Assembly: GCF_017876115.1 (NCBI RefSeq)
Contig: NZ_JAGINO010000012.1
Coordinates: 1 to 64,000 of the forward strand
DNA length: 64,000 nt
Direction: 5' to 3'
From: Azospirillum picis
GTDB taxonomy: Bacteria; Pseudomonadota; Alphaproteobacteria; Azospirillales; Azospirillaceae
Shown: positions 33,763 through 42,215 of the stretch, one piece after another
How positions within the stretch are numbered: position 1 is the stretch's first letter
Layout of the letters: each line of letters opens with the position of its first letter
The notes under the pieces: model-generated
Told to the model about the DNA's origin: nothing
Databases searched by the model: none
Seen by the model: only the letters and a program-made list of their open reading frames with translations
Made by a program: the position numbers and the translations under genes

Positions 33763-35350
33763 CGGCGCGCAACCCGAAACCACCGGACTTCCCTACCTGC
33801 TGTCCGACATCGTCGCCGACAATGCCCGATGGGCCCCGGACCGCCCGGCACTGATCTTCAACGACCGGACCCTGACCTGGGCGGCCTTCGCCGATGCCGT
33901 CGCCACCCTTCAGCACGGGCTGGCGGAACAGGGGGTAACGCGCGGAAGCCGCGTCGCCGTGCTGGACCGGAACTCCGGCGACTATGTCCTGCTCGGCTAC
34001 GCCCTGGCAGGAATGGGAGCGGTGCTGGTGCCGGTCAACATGTGGCTGCGCCCGGCGGAAATCTCCTACATCCTCAACAACTGCCAGCCGCTGCTGCTGG
34101 TCGTCGGCAGCGAATTCCTCGCCGCCGCCGCGCAGGCGATCGATCCCCTGCCGGAAAAACCGCGGCTGGTCCTGCGCGGCACCGCCACGGACGGCCAGCC
34201 GGGGAGCGCGCCCGGTGGCATCTCCTGGCATGACCTGCTCGACGGGCCGTGGCGCAAGCAGGTGTCGCGGGCGAAGAGCTGGGACGATCCTCACCTGGTG
34301 CTCTACACCTCCGGCACCACCGGGCGGCCGAAGGGCGCCATCATTTCGCACCGCAGATCCGTCCTCGATGCGCTGAACGCGTTGCCGGTCTTCGGTATCA
34401 GGCGGTTCGAACGCTTCTTCTGCTACATGCCGCTGTTCCATACCGGCGCCTGGGATTACCTGAAGCTCTATTTCATGCAGCGCGGTGCCGCCGTGATCGC
34501 CGAACGGTTCGAGGCGGAGAGCGCAGTCGCACAGATCGAGCGGCACCGCTGCAACGGCATGTTCGGGGTTCCCCTGGTGCTGCGTCAGATGGTCGAGAGC
34601 CGGGCATGGGAGCGCGCCGACCTCTCGTCGATGCGGCTGATCGCCTACGCCAACTACGATCCCTCCACGCTGATCCTGCGGATCGTCGAGGCCTTCCGCG
34701 AGCGGGGGGCCGTCGATCTCGGCATCGCCAACGCCTACGGGCTGACGGAAGGCGGCCCCTACATCTGCATCAACCGGCCCGAAGACGCGCTGAAACGGCC
34801 GTTGTCGATCGGCGTCCCGGTTCCCGGCCTGCAGGTGGCGCTGCTCGACGAGCGGATGGCGGAGGTGCCTCAGGGTGAACTGGGCGAGATCTGCGTGCGC
34901 GGCCCGGCGCTGATGAGCGGCTACCTGAACCGGCCGGAAGCGACGGCCGACGCCTTCGCCGGCGGCTGGCTCCACACCGGCGACCTGGGGCGCGTCGACG
35001 AGGACGGTTTCGTCTATCTGGTGGACCGCAAGAAGGACATGATCCGCTCCGCCGGCGAGAACGTCTTCGCCAAGGAGGTCGAACTGGTGCTGATCGGCCA
35101 TCCCGACGTGCGGGAATGCGCGGTCTTCGGCATGCCCGACGACGATTACGGCGAACGCGTCGTCGCCGCGGTGGTCAGGAACGACGCCAGCGACGTTTCC
35201 GCCGAAACGCTCATCGCCCATGTCCGCCAGACCATCGCCGGGTTCAAGGCGCCCCGGCAGGTGATCTTCCTGGACGATCTGCCGAAGACGCCGGCGGGGA
35301 AGATCAAGAAGCACGAGATCAAGAAGAGCCTGGCCCAGCCGGCCACCTGA
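33752..35350 (+). CDS. Acyl-CoA synthetase (AMP-forming)
   Basis: 532 residues of the ANL superfamily. The P-loop is LYTSGTTGRPKGA, followed by YGLTEGGPYI, WLHTGDLGRVDEDGFVYLVD, DRKKDMIRSAGENVF and the C-terminal catalytic lysine motif PKTPAGKIKK. It activates a carboxylic acid to its CoA thioester. The substrate pocket does not identify the acid. GTG at 33752 overlaps the SDR gene by 11 bases and has GGAGG upstream. With the Liv-type importer behind it, the acid is probably taken up by that importer. Confidence 0.92.
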   Translation: MQHDGAQPETTGLPYLLSDIVADNARWAPDRPALIFNDRTLTWAAFADAVATLQHGLAEQGVTRGSRVAVLDRNSGDYVLLGYALAGMGAVLVPVNMWLRPAEISYILNNCQPLLLVVGSEFLAAAAQAIDPLPEKPRLVLRGTATDGQPGSAPGGISWHDLLDGPWRKQVSRAKSWDDPHLVLYTSGTTGRPKGAIISHRRSVLDALNALPVFGIRRFERFFCYMPLFHTGAWDYLKLYFMQRGAAVIAERFEAESAVAQIERHRCNGMFGVPLVLRQMVESRAWERADLSSMRLIAYANYDPSTLILRIVEAFRERGAVDLGIANAYGLTEGGPYICINRPEDALKRPLSIGVPVPGLQVALLDERMAEVPQGELGEICVRGPALMSGYLNRPEATADAFAGGWLHTGDLGRVDEDGFVYLVDRKKDMIRSAGENVFAKEVELVLIGHPDVRECAVFGMPDDDYGERVVAAVVRNDASDVSAETLIAHVRQTIAGFKAPRQVIFLDDLPKTPAGKIKKHEIKKSLAQPAT

Positions 35351-35410
35351 GGAAAATCAGGATAGCGCCTCGAGCACTCGCCTCAAGCAATGTCATGGGG
35401 AGGAACCGCA

Positions 35411-36610
35411 ATGGAAAAATTGCGTTCAGGTCGCGCGACATGCCTGATCCTGGGCCTGATCCTGGGTTTGGGCACCCTGCCTGCAGGTGCCGGCCGCGCG
35501 TCGGCGGCCGACGAAATCGTCATCGGCGAAATCCATCCGATCACCGGCCCCGCCACCTTCTACGGGCTGCCGGAAAGCCGCGGCATCCAGCTTGCCGCGG
35601 ACCGGATCAACAAGGCCGGCGGCGTCACGCTCGGCGGCAAGTCCTACCAGATCCGCATCGCGACCGAGGACGACCAGGCCAGCCCGACCACGGGGGTCGC
35701 CGCATTGCGCAAGCTGGTATCGGCCGATGTCCGCTTCATCATCGGTCCGCTGGCCAGCGGCGTCGCCCCGGCCCTGAAGCCGATCATCGAGCGCAACGAC
35801 AAGCTGACCCAACTGATCGACGGCACGATTGCCGACGACATGACGAACGGCAAGAACATCTTCCGCAACCAGGCCACGGCGAGCGGGTACAACGTCGCGG
35901 TCGTGAAGCTGTTCTCCGCCAGGAAATACAAGTCGGTCGCCATGATGACCGACAGGTTCCATGCCGGTTTCATGAACTCGCAGAAGACCCTGGCGGCAGA
36001 CCTGAAGGGCCTCGGCGTGACCACCGCCAGCGAGGATTTCTACAAGCTCGGCGATACCGACTTCTCGGCGACCCTGACCAACCTGCGCGGCCGGAACGTC
36101 GACGTGCTGCTGATCCGCGGCTACCCGGCGGAGGGTGCGCTCATCACCAAGCAGGCCCGGCAGCTCGGCTTTTCCGGGCAGGTGGTCTGGGAAATGGTCT
36201 CGCCGCCCTCGACCGTCCTGAAGAACATCCCGGCAGCGGAGATGGAGGGCGTGTTCAACTGCATCCCGCTGACCACCGAGGACTACGTCAAGCTCGGAGA
36301 CGAGAAGGCGAAGGCGCTCGACCAAGCCTATCGCGGGCGCTTCAACGAGGGGCCGGGGGAATTGACGGCGTTGAGCTATGACGCCGTGTACATCTTCAAG
36401 GCCGCCTTCGAGAAGGCCGGTTCGCTGGACAATGCCGCCGTCAACAAGGCGATGGCGGCCCTCAAGGTTGCCGACATCCCCGAACTCGTGACCCGCTATA
36501 CGCCGCAACCCGACGGGCGGCTGTTCGCATCGGACGGCCAAGTCGACCTGCGCGGCGAGGTCAGCGTCTGGCGCGGCGAAGGCTGGGAGCCAGCCTCGCT
36601 CAAGGATTGA
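35411..36610 (+). CDS. Branched-chain-amino-acid-type periplasmic binding protein (LivJ family)
   Basis: 399 residues with a Sec signal peptide (hydrophobic core LILGLILGLG, cleavage near ASA-AD). The type-I periplasmic binding fold is shown by IVIGEIHPITGPATFYGLPE, TEDDQASPTTGVAALRKLV and FIIGPLASGVAPALKPI. In catabolic operons such proteins commonly bind aromatic or other organic acids and not amino acids. GAGGAA lies just before the ATG. It stands 60 bases after the CoA ligase. Confidence 0.92.
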   Translation: MEKLRSGRATCLILGLILGLGTLPAGAGRASAADEIVIGEIHPITGPATFYGLPESRGIQLAADRINKAGGVTLGGKSYQIRIATEDDQASPTTGVAALRKLVSADVRFIIGPLASGVAPALKPIIERNDKLTQLIDGTIADDMTNGKNIFRNQATASGYNVAVVKLFSARKYKSVAMMTDRFHAGFMNSQKTLAADLKGLGVTTASEDFYKLGDTDFSATLTNLRGRNVDVLLIRGYPAEGALITKQARQLGFSGQVVWEMVSPPSTVLKNIPAAEMEGVFNCIPLTTEDYVKLGDEKAKALDQAYRGRFNEGPGELTALSYDAVYIFKAAFEKAGSLDNAAVNKAMAALKVADIPELVTRYTPQPDGRLFASDGQVDLRGEVSVWRGEGWEPASLKD

Positions 36611-36727
36611 GGATCGGCGGTCGTTGCCGGCGCCCTTCCCCGGGCACCTCCCGGGGATCGCCGTCGCGACGCGACCGCCCGCGTTCCGCGACCTTCAAAA
36701 ATTCAAACCGTTCGGAGGCGAGCCAAG

Positions 36728-37621
36728 ATGCTTGAGCTCCTGCCACAGCAACTGGCCAACGGGCTGGCCCTCGGCAGCACCTACGCCCTCGTGGCGATGG
36801 GGCTGACGCTGATCTTCGGGGTGCTTCTCATCCCCAACTTCGCGCACGGCGAATTCTACATGCTGGGCGCCTTCATCACCTACGCGCTGGTGGCGTCGGG
36901 ACTGAACTTCTGGCTTGCCATGGCGGCCGCCGTGGTCCTGGTGACGGGGATCGGCTGGATCGTCGATCGGGTCGTCTTCCAGCCGATCGGCTCGGCCCCC
37001 GGACACAGTGCGGCCCAGGGTTCGGGCCTGAGCATGATGATCTCCGCGCTGGCCGGATCGATCATCCTGCAGCAGGTCGCCACGATCATTTGGGGGACCG
37101 AGGCGCGGACGATCCCCGCGCCCATGACCGGCGTGATCCAGACCCCGTATTTCACCATCACCGCCCTTCAGCTCACCGTCATCGGGACGCTGACCGCCGC
37201 CTGGATCGCGGTGTGGCTGGTGCTGCACCGGTCTCGCCTGGGTCTGGCGATCCGGGCGACGTCGCAGAACCGGGATGCCGCCCTGCTGATGGGCATCAGC
37301 ATGACGCAGGTCCGGCTCGCCACCTTCGGCATCGGCGCCGCCCTGGGGGCCGTCGCCGGCGCCCTGCTCGGGGCCACCTTCCCCATCTACCCGTCGATGG
37401 GAGTGACGCCGGTCCTGAAGGCGTTCGTCGTCCTGGTCATCGGCGGCATCGGCAGCCTGCCGGGGGCGATCGCCGGAGGGCTCGTGCTCGGGATGGTCGA
37501 AGTGATGGTCGCCGGCTACGGCGCCAGCCAGTTCCAGGACATCGGCACCTTCGTGATCCTGGTCGCGGTCCTGCTGATCAGGCCGCAGGGGCTCTTCGGA
37601 CGCGCGCAGGTGGAACGATGA
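36728..37621 (+). CDS. LivH-type ABC importer permease
   Basis: 297 residues with about eight membrane helices. Family blocks include QQLANGLALGSTYALVAMGL, LIFGVLLIPNFAHGEFYMLG and VLVIGGIGSLPGAIAGGLVLG. GGAGG precedes the ATG. The stop overlaps the LivM start as ATGA. It follows the binding protein by 117 bases. Confidence 0.93.
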   Translation: MLELLPQQLANGLALGSTYALVAMGLTLIFGVLLIPNFAHGEFYMLGAFITYALVASGLNFWLAMAAAVVLVTGIGWIVDRVVFQPIGSAPGHSAAQGSGLSMMISALAGSIILQQVATIIWGTEARTIPAPMTGVIQTPYFTITALQLTVIGTLTAAWIAVWLVLHRSRLGLAIRATSQNRDAALLMGISMTQVRLATFGIGAALGAVAGALLGATFPIYPSMGVTPVLKAFVVLVIGGIGSLPGAIAGGLVLGMVEVMVAGYGASQFQDIGTFVILVAVLLIRPQGLFGRAQVER

Positions 37622-38640
37622 TGGACCCCCTCGCCTCCTCCCGCCATGGCTTCATCCGCACGGTCGCCGCCGCCTCCGCCATGCTCGTCGCGGCCTGCGC
37701 CGTATCGCTCCAACTCAACGACTATTATCTCTACGTCGTCACCATCGGCGCCATCTTCGCCGTGCTCGCCGTTTCCTTCGACGTGCTGCTCGGCTACACG
37801 GGCTACCTGTCGCTGGCGCATGGGGCGCTCTACGGGCTCGGGGCCTACATCTGTGCCGTGCTGACGGCGCGGCATGGACTGCCCTTCTGGGCGGCCCTGC
37901 CCGTGGCAGGCCTGGCCACCGGAGCGGCCGGCGCCTTGGTCGCCCTGCTCTCGTTCCGGACGCGGGGCCTCTACTTCGCGGTACTGACCCTCGGCATCGG
38001 GCTCGTCGGGCACCAGCTCTTCCTGGTCTTCGACCAGGTCACCGGCGGTGTCGGCGGCTTCGTCGGCATCCCGGGGCCGGAACAGCCGGCATGGCTGCCG
38101 GTGTCGCCGGTGGCCTATGCCGCGCTGCTGGCGCTCGCGCTGTTGTGGGTGACCTTCGTCGCCGCCTCGCTGTTCGTCCGCTCCAAGCTCGGCGCGGCCT
38201 GCCTGGCGGTCCGCGAGGACATCACGCTGGCGCGGGCGCTCGGCATCCGCGTCGCGGCGGCGCGCCTGTCGGCCTTCGCCTTCAGCGCGACCTTCGCAGG
38301 TCTGGCGGGGGCGCTGTTCGCCGCCATCTCCAGCTTCATCGCCCCGGAGAGCTTCACCGTGCTCGGCACCGGCTTCCAACTGGTGGCGCTGGTGGTGGTC
38401 GGCGGCATGGGGACGCTGTGGGGACCCGTCGTCGGCGCCATTCTGCTGACGGCCCTGCCCGAGGCGCTGCGCGTCGCGTCGACCTACAGCCTGCTGGCCT
38501 ATGGTGTGCTGCTGCTGGTCTGCGTGATCTTCGCACCGAAGGGCATCGCCAGCCTGATCTCGGCGGCGGTCCGGCGGTTCCGCGGAAAGTCCAAGCCGGC
38601 GCCCGACCCCGCGCGCCTCCGCCGGGAGGCCACGCCATGA
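37618..38640 (+). CDS. LivM-type ABC importer permease
   Basis: 340 residues with about nine membrane helices. Typical blocks are FDVLLGYTGYLSLAHGALYG, AVREDITLARALGIRV and LVVVGGMGTLWGPVVGAILL. ATG 37618 overlaps the livH stop and its own stop overlaps the ATPase start, so translation is coupled throughout. Confidence 0.93.
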   Translation: MMDPLASSRHGFIRTVAAASAMLVAACAVSLQLNDYYLYVVTIGAIFAVLAVSFDVLLGYTGYLSLAHGALYGLGAYICAVLTARHGLPFWAALPVAGLATGAAGALVALLSFRTRGLYFAVLTLGIGLVGHQLFLVFDQVTGGVGGFVGIPGPEQPAWLPVSPVAYAALLALALLWVTFVAASLFVRSKLGAACLAVREDITLARALGIRVAAARLSAFAFSATFAGLAGALFAAISSFIAPESFTVLGTGFQLVALVVVGGMGTLWGPVVGAILLTALPEALRVASTYSLLAYGVLLLVCVIFAPKGIASLISAAVRRFRGKSKPAPDPARLRREATP

Positions 38641-39353
38641 GCCTGCTTCGCATCAACGGCGTGGAAGCACGCTTCGGCGGCGTCGTCGCCCTGGCGGGCG
38701 TCACCCTCGACATCCCGGAAGGCGTCATCTTCGGCCTGATCGGCCCGAACGGCGCCGGGAAGACGACGCTGATCAACGTCGTCTCGGGCTTGGTCAAGCC
38801 GACCGCCGGCTCGATCACCTTCGGGGCGGAAGCCGGCGGCCCCTGGCCGATCGCAAGCGCGGTGTCGCGCGGCATCGTCCGCACCTTCCAGCAGACGAGG
38901 GCGTTCCTCGGCCTGACGGTACGGGAGAACCTGCGCATCGCCGCCGTTTCCTCCCCGGATCCGGCCTGCATCGAGGAGCTGGTCGACGCCTGCGGGCTGG
39001 CTCCGGTCCTCGACCGCGTCGCCGGGGACTTGCCCTATGCGACGCTCCGCCATCTGGGCATCGCGCTGGCCCTGGCCCTGAAGCCCAGGCTGCTGCTGCT
39101 GGACGAACCGGCGGTCGGCTTGGCCGAGGAGGAGGTCGAGCGGCTCGGCGCCCTGGTGCGGCGCTGGCACGCCGGGGGCATCACCGTCCTGCTGGTCGAG
39201 CACAACGTCCGCTTCCTGATGGAGATGTCGGACCGTGTCGCCGTTCTCGACCGCGGCGCCGTGCTCTTCGTCGGAACGCCGGCCGAATGCCAGGACCGGC
39301 AGGAAGTCATCGACGTCTATCTGGGCAGGAGGCAGGCCGATGCTGCGGATTGA
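38637..39353 (+). CDS. LivG-type ABC importer ATPase with a non-canonical signature loop
   Basis: 238 residues. Walker A GPNGAGKTTL, Q-loop TFQQTRAF, Walker B LLLLDEPAVGL and H-loop VEHNVRFLM are intact. The C-loop, normally LSYGQQRRLE in LivG, reads LPYATLRHLG and so lacks the signature Gly and Gln. Either this ATPase relies on the LivF signature for half of the cycle or the loop tolerates change. It overlaps livF by 14 bases. Confidence 0.9.
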   Translation: MSLLRINGVEARFGGVVALAGVTLDIPEGVIFGLIGPNGAGKTTLINVVSGLVKPTAGSITFGAEAGGPWPIASAVSRGIVRTFQQTRAFLGLTVRENLRIAAVSSPDPACIEELVDACGLAPVLDRVAGDLPYATLRHLGIALALALKPRLLLLDEPAVGLAEEEVERLGALVRRWHAGGITVLLVEHNVRFLMEMSDRVAVLDRGAVLFVGTPAECQDRQEVIDVYLGRRQADAAD

Positions 39354-40062
39354 CGGACTGAGCGCCGGATATGGCCGCCTGGAGGTTCTCCACGCCGTCA
39401 GCTTCACGGTTGAGCGCGACCTGCCGACGGTCATGCTCGGGGCGAACGGCGCGGGCAAGACGACGCTCTGCCGCGTGATCTCCGGCCTGATCCCGGCACG
39501 GGCCGGCGGCATCGTCCTCGACGGCGCCGACATAACGAGGCTCAGCCCGGCGGAACGGGTCCGGGCCGGCATCGCCCTGGTGCCGGAAGGCCGGCAGGTC
39601 TTTCCCGACATGACGGTGCGGGAGAATCTCAGGCTCGGCGCCTATGTTCACGGGGAACCCGGCCGCACCGGCTTCGACGCGGTGTTCGCCATGTTCCCCA
39701 TCCTGGCCCAACGCCAGAACCAGCGCGCCGGGCTGCTGTCCGGCGGCGAGCAGCAGATGCTGGCGCTGGCGCGGGCGCTGATGTCGCGCCCCCGCCTGCT
39801 GCTCCTGGACGAGCCGAGCCAGGGCCTCGCCCCCAAGGCGGTCGCGCTGATCGCCGAAACCGTCAACCGGATCGCGGCCACGGGCGTCGGCGTCCTGCTG
39901 GTCGAACAAAATCTCATCCTCGCCCAGGCCATAGCCCGCCACGCGGTGGTGCTGGAGACAGGGACCTGCGTCGCCGACGGCCCCGCCGGCGACCTTTTGG
40001 CCGGCGGGGCCGTCGCGGACAGCTATCTCGGAAAAACACGGAGGCACCGACATGTCGTTTGA
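39340..40062 (+). CDS. LivF-type ABC importer ATPase
   Basis: 240 residues. Walker A GANGAGKTTL, ALVPEGRQVFPDMTV, signature LLSGGEQQMLALARAL, Walker B LLLLDEPSQGLAP and H-loop VEQN are canonical. AGGAGG precedes ATG 39340. It overlaps the crotonase gene downstream by 11 bases. With LivJ, H, M and G homologues it forms a full importer. Confidence 0.93.
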   Translation: MLRIDGLSAGYGRLEVLHAVSFTVERDLPTVMLGANGAGKTTLCRVISGLIPARAGGIVLDGADITRLSPAERVRAGIALVPEGRQVFPDMTVRENLRLGAYVHGEPGRTGFDAVFAMFPILAQRQNQRAGLLSGGEQQMLALARALMSRPRLLLLDEPSQGLAPKAVALIAETVNRIAATGVGVLLVEQNLILAQAIARHAVVLETGTCVADGPAGDLLAGGAVADSYLGKTRRHRHVV

Positions 40063-40828
40063 GAACCGTTTCGTCAAAGTGGAAGTCGATCGCGGGCTTG
40101 CCGTCGTCACGCTCGACCGGCCGTCGGCAAACGCCGTCAGCCTGGAGGTCTATGACGAGCTCCGCCGCACCTTCCATCGCCTGCACGAGGATTCGTCGAT
40201 GCGCGTGGCGGTCTTCACCGGTGCCGGCAAGGTCTTTTGCGGCGGCAACGACGTCAACGACTTCGTCGACCTCGATTTCGACCAGGCGACCGAATATCTG
40301 GCCCATGTCCGCCTGACCTTCAACGCCATGTACGACTGCGGCATCCCGATCATCGGCTCGATCAACGGCGCCGCGGTCGGCACCGGCATCGTGCTGTCGA
40401 CGCTGTGCGACGTCAGGATCGCATCGGAGCGCGCGGTGTTCGCCTTGCCGGAGATCGACGTCGGCGTGCTCGGCGGCTCGCGCCACGTCATGCGGCTGGC
40501 CGGACAGGGCATGACGCGGCTGATGATGTACACCGGACGCCGCATCAAGGCCCAGGAGGCGCTGCGCGCCAATCTCGTCGACCAGGTGGTCAGCCCCGAC
40601 GAGCTCATGCCGACCGCGATGCGGCTGGCCGAGGAAATCGCCGAGAAGAGCCCGCCGGCAATCCGGCTCGCCAAGCAGGGGCTGAACAGGACCGAGATGA
40701 TGAACCTCAAGGAAGGGTACGAATTCGAATGCACCCTGACCGCCGCCGTCCGCCGCACGCCGGAGGCCAAGGAGGGCGCGCTGGCGTTCCTTGAGAAGCG
40801 GCGCCCAGCCTATGCCGACCGGGGGTGA
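40052..40828 (+). CDS. Crotonase-family protein 1 (enoyl-CoA hydratase/isomerase-like)
   Basis: 258 residues of the crotonase fold: oxyanion-hole segment GAGKVFCGGNDVNDF, then NGAAVGTGIVLSTLCDVRIAS and FALPEIDVGVLGGS. Of the two catalytic glutamates of true hydratases, the first (GGGCE in the rat enzyme) is absent (VGTGIV) and only the second (PEI) remains. The reaction may therefore be isomerisation, hydrolysis or ring cleavage (BadI-like) and not simple hydration. GGAGG lies before the ATG; it overlaps livF. Confidence 0.88.
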   Translation: MSFENRFVKVEVDRGLAVVTLDRPSANAVSLEVYDELRRTFHRLHEDSSMRVAVFTGAGKVFCGGNDVNDFVDLDFDQATEYLAHVRLTFNAMYDCGIPIIGSINGAAVGTGIVLSTLCDVRIASERAVFALPEIDVGVLGGSRHVMRLAGQGMTRLMMYTGRRIKAQEALRANLVDQVVSPDELMPTAMRLAEEIAEKSPPAIRLAKQGLNRTEMMNLKEGYEFECTLTAAVRRTPEAKEGALAFLEKRRPAYADRG

Positions 40829-40832
40829 CGCG

Positions 40833-41561
40833 ATGTTCAGGGTCGAACGCGACGCGGACATCGCCATTGTCCGGCTCGACAATCCACCGGTGAACGCCGT
40901 CCGCTTCGATCGCTGGCGGGACCTGCCGCCGCTGATCGAGGGGCTGGAACGCGACGGCATCGCGGCCATGGTGTTCACCGGGCTTCCGCACCGGCATTTC
41001 TGCGGCGGCAACGACTTCCGGGAGTTCGCCTCCCTGACGCCGGACCAGACCCTGGCGGGGACGGCCGCCGTGCGCGATGCGTTGCGGGCCGTCCACGACA
41101 GCCCGGTGCTCGCCATCGCCGCCCTTCACGGGGCGGCGGTCGGCAGCGGGTTCATGCTGGCCTGCGCCTGCGACCTGCGCCTGGCCACGGCGGATGCCAA
41201 GCTTGGACTGCCCGAGGTCAAGGTCGACGCCTTCGGCGGCTACCGCATCGTGCGCGAGGTGCTTGCCAAGGGCGAGGCCCGCATGCTTGCGCTCACCGGC
41301 AATTCGATGAGCGGGACGCGCGCCCACCAGATCGGCCTCGTCCAGGAACTGGGACCCGGTCCGGAGGGCGTGTTGGATCGGGCGGTCGAGGTCGCCCATG
41401 AACTGGCGGGCACGCTGAAAGGAAAGATGCGCGCCGGGATCAAGGCCACCCTCAACCGCGAGGACGAGCTGGATCTCTGGACCGCCTACGACCTGGAGCG
41501 CGACTTCGCCTCGGCCGTCATGGGACAGGCAATGAGCGAGGCGGCGGCTCCGGGCGGCTGA
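40833..41561 (+). CDS. Crotonase-family protein 2
   Basis: 242 residues. Crotonase blocks are FTGLPHRHFCGGNDFREF, GAAVGSGFMLACACDLRLAT and GLPEVKVDAFGGYRIVRE. As in the gene before it, the first catalytic Glu position is not Glu (GSGFML) while the second is kept (PEV). It starts 4 bases after the previous stop, with GGGGGTG as ribosome site, and ends the operon. The two proteins may form a pair acting on successive intermediates. Confidence 0.87.
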   Translation: MFRVERDADIAIVRLDNPPVNAVRFDRWRDLPPLIEGLERDGIAAMVFTGLPHRHFCGGNDFREFASLTPDQTLAGTAAVRDALRAVHDSPVLAIAALHGAAVGSGFMLACACDLRLATADAKLGLPEVKVDAFGGYRIVREVLAKGEARMLALTGNSMSGTRAHQIGLVQELGPGPEGVLDRAVEVAHELAGTLKGKMRAGIKATLNREDELDLWTAYDLERDFASAVMGQAMSEAAAPGG

Positions 41562-41574
41562 CGGAACCTGGCGA

Positions 41575-41601
41575 AGGGTCCGGCGCCGAATGCCGAACCC
41601 T
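41575..41601. terminator. Hairpin between convergent crotonase 2 and tetR genes
   Basis: The stem AGGGTCCGGC / GCCGAACCCT pairs at 9 of 10 positions around a 7-base loop. It lies directly after the operon end and before the convergent tetR stop. No T-run follows on either strand. Confidence 0.45.
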
Positions 41602-41654
41602 CCGCCGCCCGCCTGCGAACGCACCGGGCCGATGCAAGCCTGCGGCGGCCGCGG

Positions 41655-42215
41655 TCAAGCCCCCTGCCGGTTCTCGGGTTTGCGCGGATGACCGCTCACC
41701 AGGGCGTGGGCGGCTCGACCGGCGTCCTCGAACCAACTTGCATCGCGATGCACCAGCGACGCGGAAAAGGCGCCGTCGAGCAGGAGCAGGATCTGACGCG
41801 CGAGGGCTTGCGGGGTCTCGAAGCCGGCCTGGTCCATTTCGCCCGCAAGCCATGAGGCGAAGGCGCTCTTGTGACGCGCGCCGATCCTCACCGCCGGGTG
41901 GCCCGGCATGGCGGCGAGTTCTGCGGTCGTCCGCAGGAAACCGCAGCCCTTCCATTTCGGATGGCGCGCGCTCCGGGCAAGACCGGCAAAGATGGCCGAG
42001 ACCTTCTCCGCCGCCCCGCCCTCCGCGGCGGCGAACCAGCCTGCCATCAGCTTCAGGTTGGGCTGGTCGCGCGCCTCCAGGTAGGCCGCGACGAGTTCGT
42101 CCTTACTCTCGAAGTGATAGTAGAGCGTGCGCTTGGTGATGCCGGCCTTCTCGGCGACCGCATCGACGCTGACGCGCCCGATCCCCTCCGAATAGAAGAG
42201 CTTGGAGGCGGCCAT
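41655..42215 (-). CDS. TetR-family regulator, apparently lacking its first helix
   Basis: 186 residues. The DNA-binding region reads LFYSEGIGRVSVDAVAEKAG followed by ITKRTLYYHFESKDELVAAY, a clear TetR helix-turn-helix. The ATG at 42215 gives MAASKLFYSEG, so the usual 8-20 residues of helix 1 before the AAxxLF segment are missing. Upstream the frame stays open but reads as antisense of the crotonase gene, with no TetR character. Its start codon overlaps the divergent crotonase start (CATG). Either it starts inside the crotonase gene or a recombination removed its 5' end. Confidence 0.8.
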   Translation of the reverse strand: MAASKLFYSEGIGRVSVDAVAEKAGITKRTLYYHFESKDELVAAYLEARDQPNLKLMAGWFAAAEGGAAEKVSAIFAGLARSARHPKWKGCGFLRTTAELAAMPGHPAVRIGARHKSAFASWLAGEMDQAGFETPQALARQILLLLDGAFSASLVHRDASWFEDAGRAAHALVSGHPRKPENRQGA

